From Stichopus chloronotus (taxonomy: Eukaryota > Echinodermata > Holothuroidea > Aspidochirotida > Stichopodidae), in NCBI GenBank assembly GCA_021234535.1, contig CM037832.1, forward strand, positions 11,105,575-11,169,574: a DNA stretch of 64,000 nt, written 5' to 3'. A program made the position numbers and the translations under genes. The notes below the pieces were generated by a model. That model worked only from the letters and a program-made list of their open reading frames with translations, was not told the DNA's origin and did not search any database. Below are positions 1 to 10,720 of the stretch, piece by piece (within the stretch, counting starts at the first letter, position 1; each line of letters opens with the position of its first letter).

Positions 1-2654
1 GGTTTAAGTGCTCGCTCATAGAAACAAATTGAAAGCCACTAGCTCATAGCTGTATAACCAGGGAAAGTTTTAATGAGTGATGTTTTGTGGGTTTATAGGC
101 TTTTCCAGAGAGCTGAATAAATATCTAAATCAGATACCTCTGGAAACCACTTTTAAATGGTAACAAGTTTGCATGTATGTATTTATTCATGATTTACTGT
201 TTCAAATATTCATGAAATCGGCTTATTGCTTCATTGATCATGCAGAGAATAGCATTAACCTATCAAAACAGTTGCTTTTAGTTAACTAAATGTGAAAGCA
301 AAAAGCCTTACACTTTTTGGCATTGATGCTGGTAGCTGTGTCCATGAACCTCCAGAAGTCACACTAAACTTATTCTCTAGAGAAAGAGACAGATTTAATT
401 CTACTACTTACAGTGGTAACCAAATCCTCCATGCAGTACTTGAACATTACTACAAACAGTGAACAGCAACAAATGCAAGAACTAGGTTGCTTTGCGCTGG
501 CAGTTCAATCCCTTCTTCCTTCTCAGGGTCACATCTTTCTCAAAGAAAAAGCTCTCCAATGTTAGGACTGATTTTCTTAATTCAGGTCTTTTGAATGTAC
601 TTGTGCACGTGTGGATACTGTTCCATCTATTCACTATTATGTTAATTTGCTAGAAATCGGGAGACTTTGAAATGAAAGCAGATTTAAGGTAATTTGTTCA
701 TCCAGGGACGACAAGCTCCTTTCTTGATATGTGCACTGCACATGTTATCATATGATATGCCGTTGTGTATGCTGTAGACAGAAAATTGAGCATTTGCCCT
801 GTGGAATTTGGGTTTCTATCTAGTACGCTAATTCACTCAAAACTGGAAGATTCAAAATCAAAATGGATAAAATTCTGTTTCTTGAGGGATGACAAGGTCA
901 TTCCTGCATGTGCAAATTTTACATATATACTGTATGTATTGTTGCTTGTCAAACATAACATCAATCCAAAAATAAATTTGTGTACTGTACAGTATTACTA
1001 ACGACTTTTCTCGTTTTGTAAAACTCTTGTGTTTGAAATACAAGCTTATCTTTGAAAAGCAAAAAATGAGATTGAAGCAACTTTAATATATTCTTTATTG
1101 CAACCTCAAATAGGATAATCATTTACAGTGTTACATCCCAAGTTGATGACTGATTCTGTAGTTTGACCTGTCTCCTTTGCAGTTACCCCCTCTAACATGA
1201 CTTGCTATATGCGTTTCAAGATGACTTGACTGCTAGCTAATACCCATTTGATATCTATCATGGTAGCTAGCTTCATTCTGAAAATTTCACTGATATGCTC
1301 TCATTGAAACTGATAGGATTACGCAGCACCATTATGTGTGCCACCATTGCTGCATTTTTCTTGGAACAGGTTTTGTCGGATACGACACATCCGTTGAAAC
1401 CTGTCAAACATTACCATTGTCTGACAACTGAAGTGTAATCGTAAGCTCTCTAAATTTAATTATTCATGAACATTTGAAATACTTTTGCATGAATGCATGT
1501 TTCAGCTCGTTGGTTGGTTTTTCAGTTATTCGTACACAATTCCATGGCCTTGGAACTTGACGATTCAGCTGCTTGAGAAATGCCAGTTGTCAGGACGCCA
1601 TTGGTGTTGCTAGTAGCCTAGTCCTTAAATATTCTTTGAAGGCTTAACTTTATGCAGATATTTAACAATGATTGACTTGTTTGCAAAGTTCTCCCGATCG
1701 GAAGTAAGATATACATTTATCCATCTTCATTGCTGGATCCCAGAAAGTATAAATAATCGTAATTGGGCCATCGGGTAGGTCTTCTATTTCTATCGGAGAA
1801 TAATTTCACCATTTGAATAAGAGAGGATTCTAAAAGCAGAAGTTTACATCAAAAGAGAAACAATTTGCTTTAGAAGTATCCTACGAATCATTATAGTTTC
1901 TTTAAGAACTGAAAGTCACTTTTTGAAGTTTTGTTTGTTTCTACTGTTTTTAATTTTGAAATAGTTACTTGTATAATAGTGCTTTGAGACTTTAAAATTG
2001 GAGGGATTTTATTGAAAATGACGTGGAATATATCTTTCACTGTAGAATACTACTCAAAAGTTTGATTTTATATTTGAGCTCAAACAACCCTCAAAAGTAT
2101 CAAAATGTCATTTTCATTGGCAGTAGGTAGCCTGTAGTTTAAACCATAACGCAAATGCACTTCATTTTCAGATATATGCTTGTCGTGCTTCGAAGTTTTA
2201 ACCGGTATTCAAGTTTTCGAGACCCACGACTTGCTCACATTTCATTCATTGATGTACTTACTTAACGTAATGGCGCATGTTTTCCCACCGAGGTACTCTG
2301 TGGAAACACATCATGAAGCTATTAAGGAGGCTTAACTCATTATATATGTGCATTTTGATGCTTCGTGGAACGCACATCGACTGCCTTCATTTCATAGGTA
2401 TCTACCGTGTCTGTATGTGTGTCAATGAATGTTGTGTAATTTGCTTCAATTTTCCGTACAGTACATTAGACCAGGATTCCATCATCAGCCCCATTTTAAC
2501 CTTCTTAACGATTCCCTGATGCCCCACCCCCAGTTGGGGAACATGAGGAATTTAGGATACATGAATTTACTATGTGAAAACTAGTAGTACCACTGTCATG
2601 TTAACCATTAGATGAGGAAAGACTATATATACTTATAATTCAATATATGACAAC
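1..2654. other. Non-coding, upstream intron or 5' flank of WDR89
   Basis: No exon can be supported here. I looked for a coding stretch ending in TG before a GT donor, as needed to complete the split Trp codon of the exon at 6049, with WD-blade sequence before it. None of the TG|GT candidates has WD-like sequence upstream. The region is AT-rich with ordinary intronic texture, so the preceding WDR89 exons probably lie before position 1. Confidence 0.5.
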
Positions 2655-3850
2655 AATCTATTGTTGCTCTTTTGTGAATTCCAACAGCCATTCAATCAAT
2701 AACCTATTCTTGTCTCAATCAACTTCTTCGTAATTTGATTTATAGTTCCTTCCCAATCAACAACAATCTCTCCTTGTCTTCACTTCATTGGAACTTGATT
2801 TCTAGTTGCCTTTCCAATTAACAATCTCTCCTTGTCTTAACTTCATTGGAACTTGATTTCTAGTTGCCTTTCCAATTAGCAACAATCTCTCCTTGTCTTA
2901 ACTTCATTGGAACTTGATTTCTAGTTGCCTTTCCAATTAACAACAATCTCTCCTTGTCTTAACTTCATTGGAACTTGATTTCTAGTTGCCTTTCCAATTA
3001 ACAAGCAATCTCTCCTTGTCTTCACTTCTTTGTAATTCAATTCATAAATCCTTCCCAATCATCTACCTCTTTTCTTTTTCTCGTCAAATAGTTGGATGTC
3101 TACCTTGCGTCTGATAAAGAATGCCTCTGTCTTGACTTCTGTGTGATTTGATTGATAGTTGGCTCCCAATCAACTACCTCTCGTTGTCTTGATGTTTTTG
3201 TCTCTTTGATTTCTAGTTTTTCTCCCAATCAATAGTCTAGAGCTTCATTTTCTGACTTAATTATAATTTGATTTTTAGTTTGTCCCAATTAGCAGTTTCT
3301 TCTTGTCTTGACTTTTTAAAATTTGATTTCCAGTTGCCATTCCAAGCAACAATCTCTCCTTGCTGTTGACTTCCTTGTAAATTCGATTCATAGTTCCTTT
3401 CCAATCAACTGCATCTCTTATTTGCCCAATTCTTTGTAATTTGATTATCGGCTTGTTTATGGTAGAGAATCTCTCTTTGTCTTGATTTCTTTGTCTCTTT
3501 GATTTCTAGTTTTTTTTCTCCCAATCAGCAACTTCTTCTTGTCTTTACTCTTTCATAACTCATTATCTAGTTTGTTCCCAATCAGCTACCTACATTTGTC
3601 TTGACTTTGGTGAGACATTTTAGTTATTTTCCATCCAGCTCGTCTTCCAATCAATAATCTTCCCCCCCCCCCCTTCCAGACTTCTTTTTGATTTTTAATT
3701 TTGGCCGACTTCAACTATCTTTCATGGTCTTTATTTTGCAGATGTGGATGTCCTAGCTTATGTCCCAATCTACGATCTCTCCTTCTTTAGATCTAAATTG
3801 ATTGCAGTTTCTTTGCCATTCAACAATCTCTTCTCGTCTTGCTCTCTCAT
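2655..3850. repeat. Degenerate minisatellite, 58-62 bp unit
   Basis: The core (about 2757-3062) contains near-identical units, each carrying CAATCTCTCCTTGTCTT, then CTTCATTGGAACTTGATTTC and TAGTTGCCTTTCCAATTA. The CAATCTC anchor recurs at 2764, 2822, 2883, 2944 and 3006, giving steps of 58, 61, 61 and 62 bp. Both flanks (to about 2655 and 3850) hold much more diverged copies, still recognisable by CCCAATCAnC, TTGTCTTGACTTC and TTTGATTTCTAGTT. This pattern suggests old decay at the edges and recent homogenisation in the centre. The array contains a run of 12 C at 3662-3673. It is not coding in any frame I can support. Confidence 0.9.
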
Positions 3851-6048
3851 AAAGAGTCTCAATGTATGATGCACTAGGAATGAAGATAATGATTCTGATG
3901 ATGATGATGATGAATAAATATCGTTTTTTCGATGATAATTTATCGTCATTACTTTTGAATTATCAAATAAAGGGGAGATATTAAGTAAGTAAAGTAACAG
4001 TGAAAATTATGATAATGCATCAGAATGAAAGTGGAATTATTAAAAGTGCACATCATTAAATGATTTAAAAAGTACATCAAACAGAGAACAGGTGAAACCA
4101 AGGGTGACACACTGTCAGCTAAAGTTGTCTCTGACGTTTGTTTTCATATAGATTCTTTCATGTATCATTTGCAGTGGTTTTCTTTTTACAAGTTCAAAGA
4201 CCCACAATACATCAGTCAACTGTTCTGAAAGTTTTCAGTAGTCTTTAGTAATTGGATTGAATTCTATTGCCCAACAGTATCTCAACATCTTCTGTCTTAT
4301 ACAGTAGCAGGTTCAACTTAAAGTCAAGGCTAAGTTTAAGTAAAACCTTTAAGGCCTCCTCGTCTTTTTGGCCCCATGTTTCATGTTTGCTTTTTTTTTT
4401 GTCTTTGACCGTAGCAAAATGAAACTACAGTAACCTGAAACTTTATCGCTTGACAACTGTCAGTTAATTCAGATCGTTGTTTTGGCGTACACTGCCGATA
4501 AGCAGCTTTTCAGGTTCTCCTTTCGGCGTCTATTTTGTCGGATTTTAACGATGAGGTCCTTCGACCTTCAGAGGAGATTCACGTGACGTGACAAAGCATA
4601 CATCAAGTTCTAATACCGTGGATAACTTTTGGAGCCGATGTCTTAAATTAATCTCTCTTTTTGCAGGTATTTTACCAGAAGCTGCATCTTTTGGAATGTG
4701 TAATCTTCAAATACTGAATCCAACTGGTGCTGTGATTGCTCCATATGATCCCACAAGGGTTGAGGAATGCAACTCAGTTTTGTTATCGATCGATCTACCT
4801 TACTTCGTTCATTTTGTCGGTAGATACTTGAAAACAAAAACGTTGTGTGATTTCTAAATTTCGGGAATCGAGCGTCTGTAAAGTTATGATCGATATCTAT
4901 GTCTTTGTCAGTAGATTACCTCATATTTGGCAATGGTCAATGTGCTCATGATTCGCAACAAAAAAAAAAGGGAAAAAAAAAGCAGTCAGTAATGTGAAAC
5001 ATCAGTAATATGAAACATTCACAAAGTTACTCTTTTAGTGTTGTCATATGTGATTCCTATACAAATCAGTTCTGAGATAAGCTTTGGCAACTGTCCTACT
5101 GTAAATGCCAATACAATTATGGTCAAAGGTTTCCCTAAATAGTGGGATAATCTTGCAATAAGTGGCAGTGTACATTGGTAAATTTATTTGCAGGTTCTGT
5201 TATTATACAGTGTTGTTGATTTCAACTTCTCCATTCTTGTTGAATGTTTACTAGAAGTTGGGATCTATTAAAAAATATGGTTAGATCAATATTTTGGCTT
5301 ATTTTGCTAATAATTTTGGATACATGTTATCAGTTACACTTGTGACAAATTTTGATTAAGAAAAATATTGTTGATATATTTCATAGAGTGACAATAACTC
5401 CCATCCCCAGCCAGAAGATCACTAAAAACACTTCAGTATTTATTAAAAGAGTTAGATATAATTTTGCACACTATTTTTCCCACCTCATTGTTTCTGATTT
5501 GACATTGTCAGAATATTATCTATATTTCATCTGACTGGTCTCTAGCAGTTTTACGTTCATACTATGGATTTAGTGTAAGAAGTTGTGGAAGAAAATTCTA
5601 CGTGTATTCTCTATGATGTGATTCCAGGTCAACTAAAAGCTGTAAACACATTACCTGCTGAATTTGCCCAAAGGAAAATGCACTTTTTGATAACATTTCC
5701 ACCATTACTGTAAGGAAAGACACTTTTTGTTTAATGTTTGAAGTTTAGAAGTTGGTAAGAGTGTTTGCATGCAGGATTGCCCAAAAGAGTTCCTACCATA
5801 ACCAGGTAGTGTTCAACCATTTAGCAGCTGCCATAATCATTGCCTGAACCTTTCAACCTTTGGAGCATCATACATAAACTGCAGTAATTGTATGACATCA
5901 ACTCACGTCAATTATGTGTCATTTTCATACCACGTGAGAGTAAACTGCATTTATACAAACAAAAAAAGAATCTTGTGGCATCTTAAATGTGAGAAAAAAG
6001 ACAATGTATTATAAGTATGTTTTTCTCCTTCTTTTTCATTATGAACAG
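3851..6048. other. Non-coding sequence before the first visible WDR89 exon
   Basis: The stretch contains a short GAT trinucleotide run near 3897-3913, an A-rich tract near 4961-4981, and otherwise AT-rich unique-looking sequence. A 64-89-codon open frame near 4588-4857 sits behind an acceptor-like TTTTTGCAG. Its translation does not match any WDR89 blade and it lacks a donor in the required phase, so I do not call it an exon. The last bases before 6049 form a pyrimidine-rich tract ending in AACAG, the acceptor of the first visible exon. Confidence 0.5.
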
Positions 6049-6112
6049 GGATGTTCGTTCCACAAATCTCTTAGGGGCCTATAAAGAGTCACATTCAGAT
6101 GACATCACACAG
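6049..6112 (+). CDS. WDR89: WDR89 exon (internal; end of one WD blade and start of the next)
   Basis: The 64-nt exon carries 1 base completing a split codon, which is most likely TG|G for Trp (as in the W-D dipeptide closing a blade), followed by 21 codons starting DVRSTNLLGAY and ending SHSDDITQ. The acceptor is ...CATTATGAACAG|G and the donor is CACAG|GTAAGA. D-V-R closes one WD repeat (family: WDAR). The H-S-D-D-I-T-Q stretch is the conserved beginning of the next blade (family: HSDDVTQ). The exon ends in phase 0 and reads directly into VEFHP of the exon at 56069. It is short, and its identity rests on this contiguity, which is strong. Confidence 0.92.
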
Positions 6113-6252
6113 GTAAGAACTCAAAGACAGGTCTCGATCGAATCAGCTGTTTTGAGTTTTGTTTAGCAATTTTGCCTGTATTCCAAGACTACCAGGTGTT
6201 CTCAAAGTGTCAGTGGTATAAATACTACTGGACACTTCCTCGCATCAGTTGC

Positions 6253-6313
6253 TATATATATATATATATATTATATATATATGTATATATATATGTATAT
6301 ATATATATATATA
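6253..6313. repeat. (TA)n microsatellite
   Basis: About 60 bp of alternating TA with two GTA interruptions. It lies 140 bp inside the giant intron, just upstream of a dispersed-repeat copy. A short open frame running through it reads as alternating Tyr/Ile and is an artefact. Confidence 0.95.
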
Positions 6314-6328
6314 GACGTAACATACGAC

Positions 6329-6406
6329 TTACTTCATGCCTCACTTACCCATCTCAAACACAACAACTGCACTCCCATCTGCCAAGAGAGTGGCGTGTAT
6401 TTGGTT
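6329..6406 (+). repeat. Dispersed repeat family, copy A
   Basis: The copy reads TTACTTCATGCCTCACTTAC, then CACAACAACTGCACTCCCAT and CTGCCAAGAGAGTGGCGTGT. The same order of words occurs at 18619-18690 and 59511-59584, with the shared core TGCACTCCCATCTnCCA. Sequence just after it (about 6411-6450, CAAATCAGGTTAGTTTTGGG) resembles 19006-19045, suggesting the full element is longer than this core. The copies are diverged, and I see no termini or coding capacity. It may be a MITE or SINE fragment. Confidence 0.6.
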
Positions 6407-6450
6407 AAAAAAACAAATCAGGTTAGTTTTGGGATTTCCACTTCTGGGAC

Positions 6451-8559
6451 AGTCACCATCAGCTGTGACCCATCATATCGAAAGTCAAAGTGAGTTACTT
6501 TTAGCCACCACGTAAGTTGTAATTCACCCATATGTTGTATACTGCGTCCCAGACAGTCACCTTCAGTCATCACTCATAATACCTCGCTTCAATTGTCTAA
6601 ATTTTTCAGTGTGTGACATTTTTACCCAGTGTTGTGACTTTTAAATCTCTCTTGTGTAGTGCATATTTGGTCACTAGTCACAAATCAAGAACTTAACATA
6701 TTTAGGTCATTCAAAGTTTGCTGCTATGTACATGTTTAAATTTGATTTTGATATTCAACTGGCTGCCCTTTTAATACAAGTACTTTAATGAAGATGATAT
6801 GCACATATTTTGGGGCCAAATTTACATAAAGACAGGTTACCCATTTTGACTAAATTTTGTGTACATGCAGGTGCCATCTTTGTAATTGGGTTTGTGTTTC
6901 TCCCAAGAATGGACTTAAAACTGTATGTGTCAGCCTCATGAATATATTGTGAGCTCTATTGGTTCTCACAACCAACCACCTGTCGTATGTTTACAGCAAT
7001 AGCAGCAGTAGTCACGTTCTTGATTACTTCCCAAAAATCAACAGCGTCTTCTGTATCGCCTCTTATCAAGTATTGAATTAATGCCCCTTTCAGCTGTTAG
7101 GAAAGTTATCAGAACTAAGGGAGTAGTTAGTGCAACGGCACTAAATTAAAAAAAGACGATTATCGTTACAAATTTTGTAGTCTCAACATTCATATTGTCA
7201 ACATTTTGCCATGATTATTGCCTGAATTTGAAATGTCAGGATTTTGTGAATGTAGTCTAACCCATGATTGACATAGCTGTTGTAAGTTTTTATCTTCTTT
7301 TTTTGGCAACAAAGAGCAAGGTGATTTCGTACAGTACCCTCTGTGTTCAAATCTTGTGCAAACTCAAGGAGGATGGGAACATCTGTTCTTGTTCCATCAT
7401 CTTGATTTTGTCTCTCAGTGTTCCATTTTCTCCAAACAATGTCAAGAATACATTAATGGCTTTTAGCAATTTTTTTTCCTAGGGGGATGAAATTTTTGTT
7501 CAGTTTAGGAAGGAACACATTAAAGTATAGTTCTTGTCTATTGCATGTTACTTAGCCTTGTGTTTGACATGATTGTTTATCTTCTGAGATTTACATTCCA
7601 ACAATGTTTAGTCTACCAAATAGACTGAGATTCACATCAAAACCTAAACATTATTTCAAGACATCTTCTTCCTTTCTTCATCATTTTGGCATACCAACAC
7701 TTTGCTCAGATTCTAGAGATTTCTTTTATCTTGCCTCACTCTCGTCAACCTCTCGTGTCAGCCTTTTCTGGCATTAAGCTGTCATTCTAGGCTCGTCGAG
7801 ATCCTCAACTTTTTGAAAGTTATTTTCTTCGCCAAGACTTTTCAAATGAGATCCTCACTCTTAGCAATCAATATTAGTAGATTCTCCCCGTTGGCAGGCT
7901 CAATATCCTTCGGGACTCTTCACTTTTTTGGGTCATTCCCCAGCCAAATGAAGTGTCTTCTCGGTTGTTTCTTCCTTTCCCACTTTCTCATTCTTTTTTC
8001 CCCTTGTTTTGTGAAGTGATTCTCAAACAAGGGGGGATAATCGAAGTTGAGGGATAAAATTTGAACAAAATGTGTAACATTTAATTTGAGGTTTGTAATT
8101 TGTTCTTGGATGTACTGTCTGCTTGGCTAGCTTTGGTGACTTGAAAGCTGGAATAACATTTGACAAATGTGGTCATGTGATGATTCGATCGTTGTAGAAA
8201 TCTTTGGAAGTTAGTTTTCTTGCAAAACCAGCTGTTGCTGTGCACTGTTTTGCTTCAAGTTAAATATTTTCTTTGGCGTATTATCATTGCATGAACGGAA
8301 ATTCTGTCTACTTTTAAATGTTAATTGTGTAAATGAATATTTATTACACATAGTCGAGAGTGTAATAGTGTGAATATTCATCAAATTGAGATAGTCAAGA
8401 TTGTGATAGTGAATGTTGATGTTCTATCTCCGACTTTCAATTCAATACACAAGATGAAGCAAAAGCATGAGATAAAACCTGAATTTTTGCCTACGTGTGT
8501 TCCTTTCAACAAATGTCCTTTTGACATTTATTCATCTTTAAAGGCTTTAGCGTAATTTT
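6451..8559. other. Intronic, nothing recognisable
   Basis: AT-rich sequence with only short open frames, none with a recognisable motif and none flanked by convincing splice sites that lead anywhere. It is T-rich in places (7200-8000). I see no repeat with a clear unit. Confidence 0.5.
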
Positions 8560-9080
8560 TAGTCACTGTTGATCTTGTGTAGCTTATTGTATCATTCTTA
8601 GTTAAAATGTCCCTTACCAGTGGTACTATGTGTTTGTATCATAAACCTATATGTGCTATTTTGGCCAGTTCATGTTATGTAGCTAATTAATGTTATGCAT
8701 ACTTAGGTCAATAATATTGTCATACAGTAGCTCCTTACTACTGTTTCATTAATTTCATATGCAGTACCTTGGTTAGTTAGAATTACCATGGCCAGTGATC
8801 TTGTGTGTTGACTATGTGCCTGCTATACTAGAAAGTAATGTTATTGGCCAGTTAATATTAGCTTGCTAGCTAATGTTATGCATAGCATAGTCATGTTTGT
8901 CGAAATTATCTTTGATGGTTATGGTACTTCTACGGATGTTCTCTACCCCACGTAGTGTATTCTTGTTAGTTAACATCTCTGTTAGCCAGTTACTTTTACC
9001 TCGGCTAGTTGAAGTTAATGTCGGCTAAAAGAAATATCACCATGGCCTGTAAATGTTGTTTTTGATGTTTAATGTCATCT
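8560..9080. repeat. Very degenerate tandem or cluster repeat
   Basis: The words GCTAATTAATGTTATGCATA (8682) and GCTAGCTAATGTTATGCATA (8868) are direct repeats. Around them GGCCAGTTAATnTTA, TTAGTTA, TTGGCCAGT and CCATGGCC(A/T)GT recur in varied order. The unit length is not fixed, which suggests an old minisatellite or rearranged element. Not coding. Confidence 0.5.
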
Positions 9081-10359
9081 TGAGCTGATTAATGCTTCCT
9101 TGATTGATCAGCTATTCCAGCCCGTGAGTGTTCCTTTAAATGCTGAGCACTGCTGTTTAGTATCTGGAAGCATGGTGAAGGAGAAGCTGTTTTCATAAGA
9201 TACATTTTTCTCCTTGAATAAATAGGTTTGATTTGCTTAAGGCATGTCTTATCTGTCTGAATGAGCTAATTTCAACACATGTTTGAAGAAAAGTACATTC
9301 ACTGAAAACATCTTCAAGACTCTCTTTGCCATTGGACACCTAATCCAGTAAGATAAAGACATTTTCAAGAGAAGTGAAAAATGTGCTTATTACAACCTTC
9401 TCTGATCCCCAAGGCAGCGAGGCTTGTTAAAAAGCCCAAACCGCACTATCGCAGGAATTCCAAGTCTACCCTATAGCAGTCCTCGGATGGAACGCAAACA
9501 CAGGGCTCGGGCTTAATTGGACTTTAATTCTTAATGTCAGCATGGTTTTAGTGTTAGTTCCCAGCTATGTCTGGGATGAAGCACGTGGAGAACTTTGCGG
9601 AAAGATGATCACAGGAATGGTTCAAAACCACGGAGGACCTATCATCCAAGGATTTCACAGGAAGCCATAAGTTTCTGGTGTGAGGGAAGTTGATATTTTT
9701 ACCCTCTGGTAGCATTCCAAGAAACTGTTGTAGACATCTACTGCAGATGAGCAATATTCTCAATTTTTTCCTGCTTTTAGTGGAGCAGTTCCATGTGAAA
9801 TACACCCTTTGCTAGATGTAGATATTGTACAGGTACGTGACTGGAAACCAGTAGTGAGACTGAATGGTTATTGGAGGGCCCTGATGAGGACACATTGATG
9901 GAACCACATCTGTCAAGCATAATGGTAGTGAAATAAGCTTAATGGTGTGGCTTGATGCCCTTTGATTTAGGAAGGGCATTTTTAAAGGAACACATTTATC
10001 AAAAATGATGGGATGTCATAAACGTACATCTTAGGAAGTATGTATCTATCAATCATTATTGTAAGACTGACTATTTGGCAAAGTCACCTTATGTAGAAGC
10101 ATAAAATTACATTTGTATAAAAAAGGATGAGACCGAGAACAGTTGTCTGGAGTCACGTACCCAACATCAGAGGCCATTCAATATAATAGGAATGAAAAGT
10201 TGTCATAATCGTCCATTAAGAGTTAAAAATTTTTGTTTGCATCTTTCAGGCTAATTAGCTGCAATTGCTGTGACTTTTTGTTTTAATTTTCCTCTCTCTG
10301 TCATGTAATGGTCCATGTGGAGCAGCTCTTAATTATTTCCATTTTTTGTGGTTTTTTGT
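9081..10359. other. Intronic; possible constrained block near 9430-9545
   Basis: The stretch is mostly featureless. Around 9430-9545 the sequence is less AT-rich and mixes CpG-containing words with homeodomain-type cores (GGCTTAATTGGACTTTAATT). That is the texture often seen in conserved non-coding elements, but conservation cannot be tested here. The minus-strand open frame at 9554-9805 has no recognisable motif. Confidence 0.3.
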
Positions 10360-10720
10360 GAAACTTTGTCACATTCTTGTAAGTCAACAGATGAAATAGT
10401 GGAGAGGGTATATAGATATCTCAGTAATTGAATGTAGCTGAAGCCTGAAACTTAGTGTATTGGTAGTCCATTAGAAGTAAATGATCCTCCTGTTTTTTGT
10501 GGAGATCAAAGGTCATTTGCGGCCACCTAGAAGTTGAAGTATGAAAACCAATTAAGGAACCTATATCTGCCACTGAATGTTGCTGGATCTATTAAAGCTG
10601 TTAACATTGGTAGACCTTGATGAGCGGATGAACTCTGTCATTTCTTAGGGAGGTCAAAGGTCATCTGGAAGTCAGTGAAGATTGTAGTATGTAAACTCGT
10701 AGACCTGGTATCCCACAAAG
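10360..10720 (+). repeat. ~148-bp tandem dimer with DR1-like motifs (locus 1)
   Basis: Two diverged units are anchored by AGATCAAAGGTCA (10503-10515) and AGGTCAAAGGTCA (10651-10663), 148 bp apart. Each anchor is followed by TCATTTGCGGCC or TCATCTGGAAG and then by text resembling GTAnTATGTAAACTCGT..GGTAT. The same unit, better preserved and 145 bp long, occurs at 33785-34075. AGGTCA-A-AGGTCA is the consensus direct repeat with 1-bp spacing bound by HNF4/RXR/COUP-TF-type nuclear receptors; binding here is inference. Confidence 0.7.

Noticed and set aside
4588..4857. Possible upstream WDR89 exon behind TTTTTGCAG
   Set aside because: The translation does not resemble any WDR89 blade and there is no donor in the phase required by the exon at 6049.
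6172..6493. Open frames over the TA repeat
   Set aside because: They translate the dinucleotide repeat as Tyr/Ile runs; an artefact.
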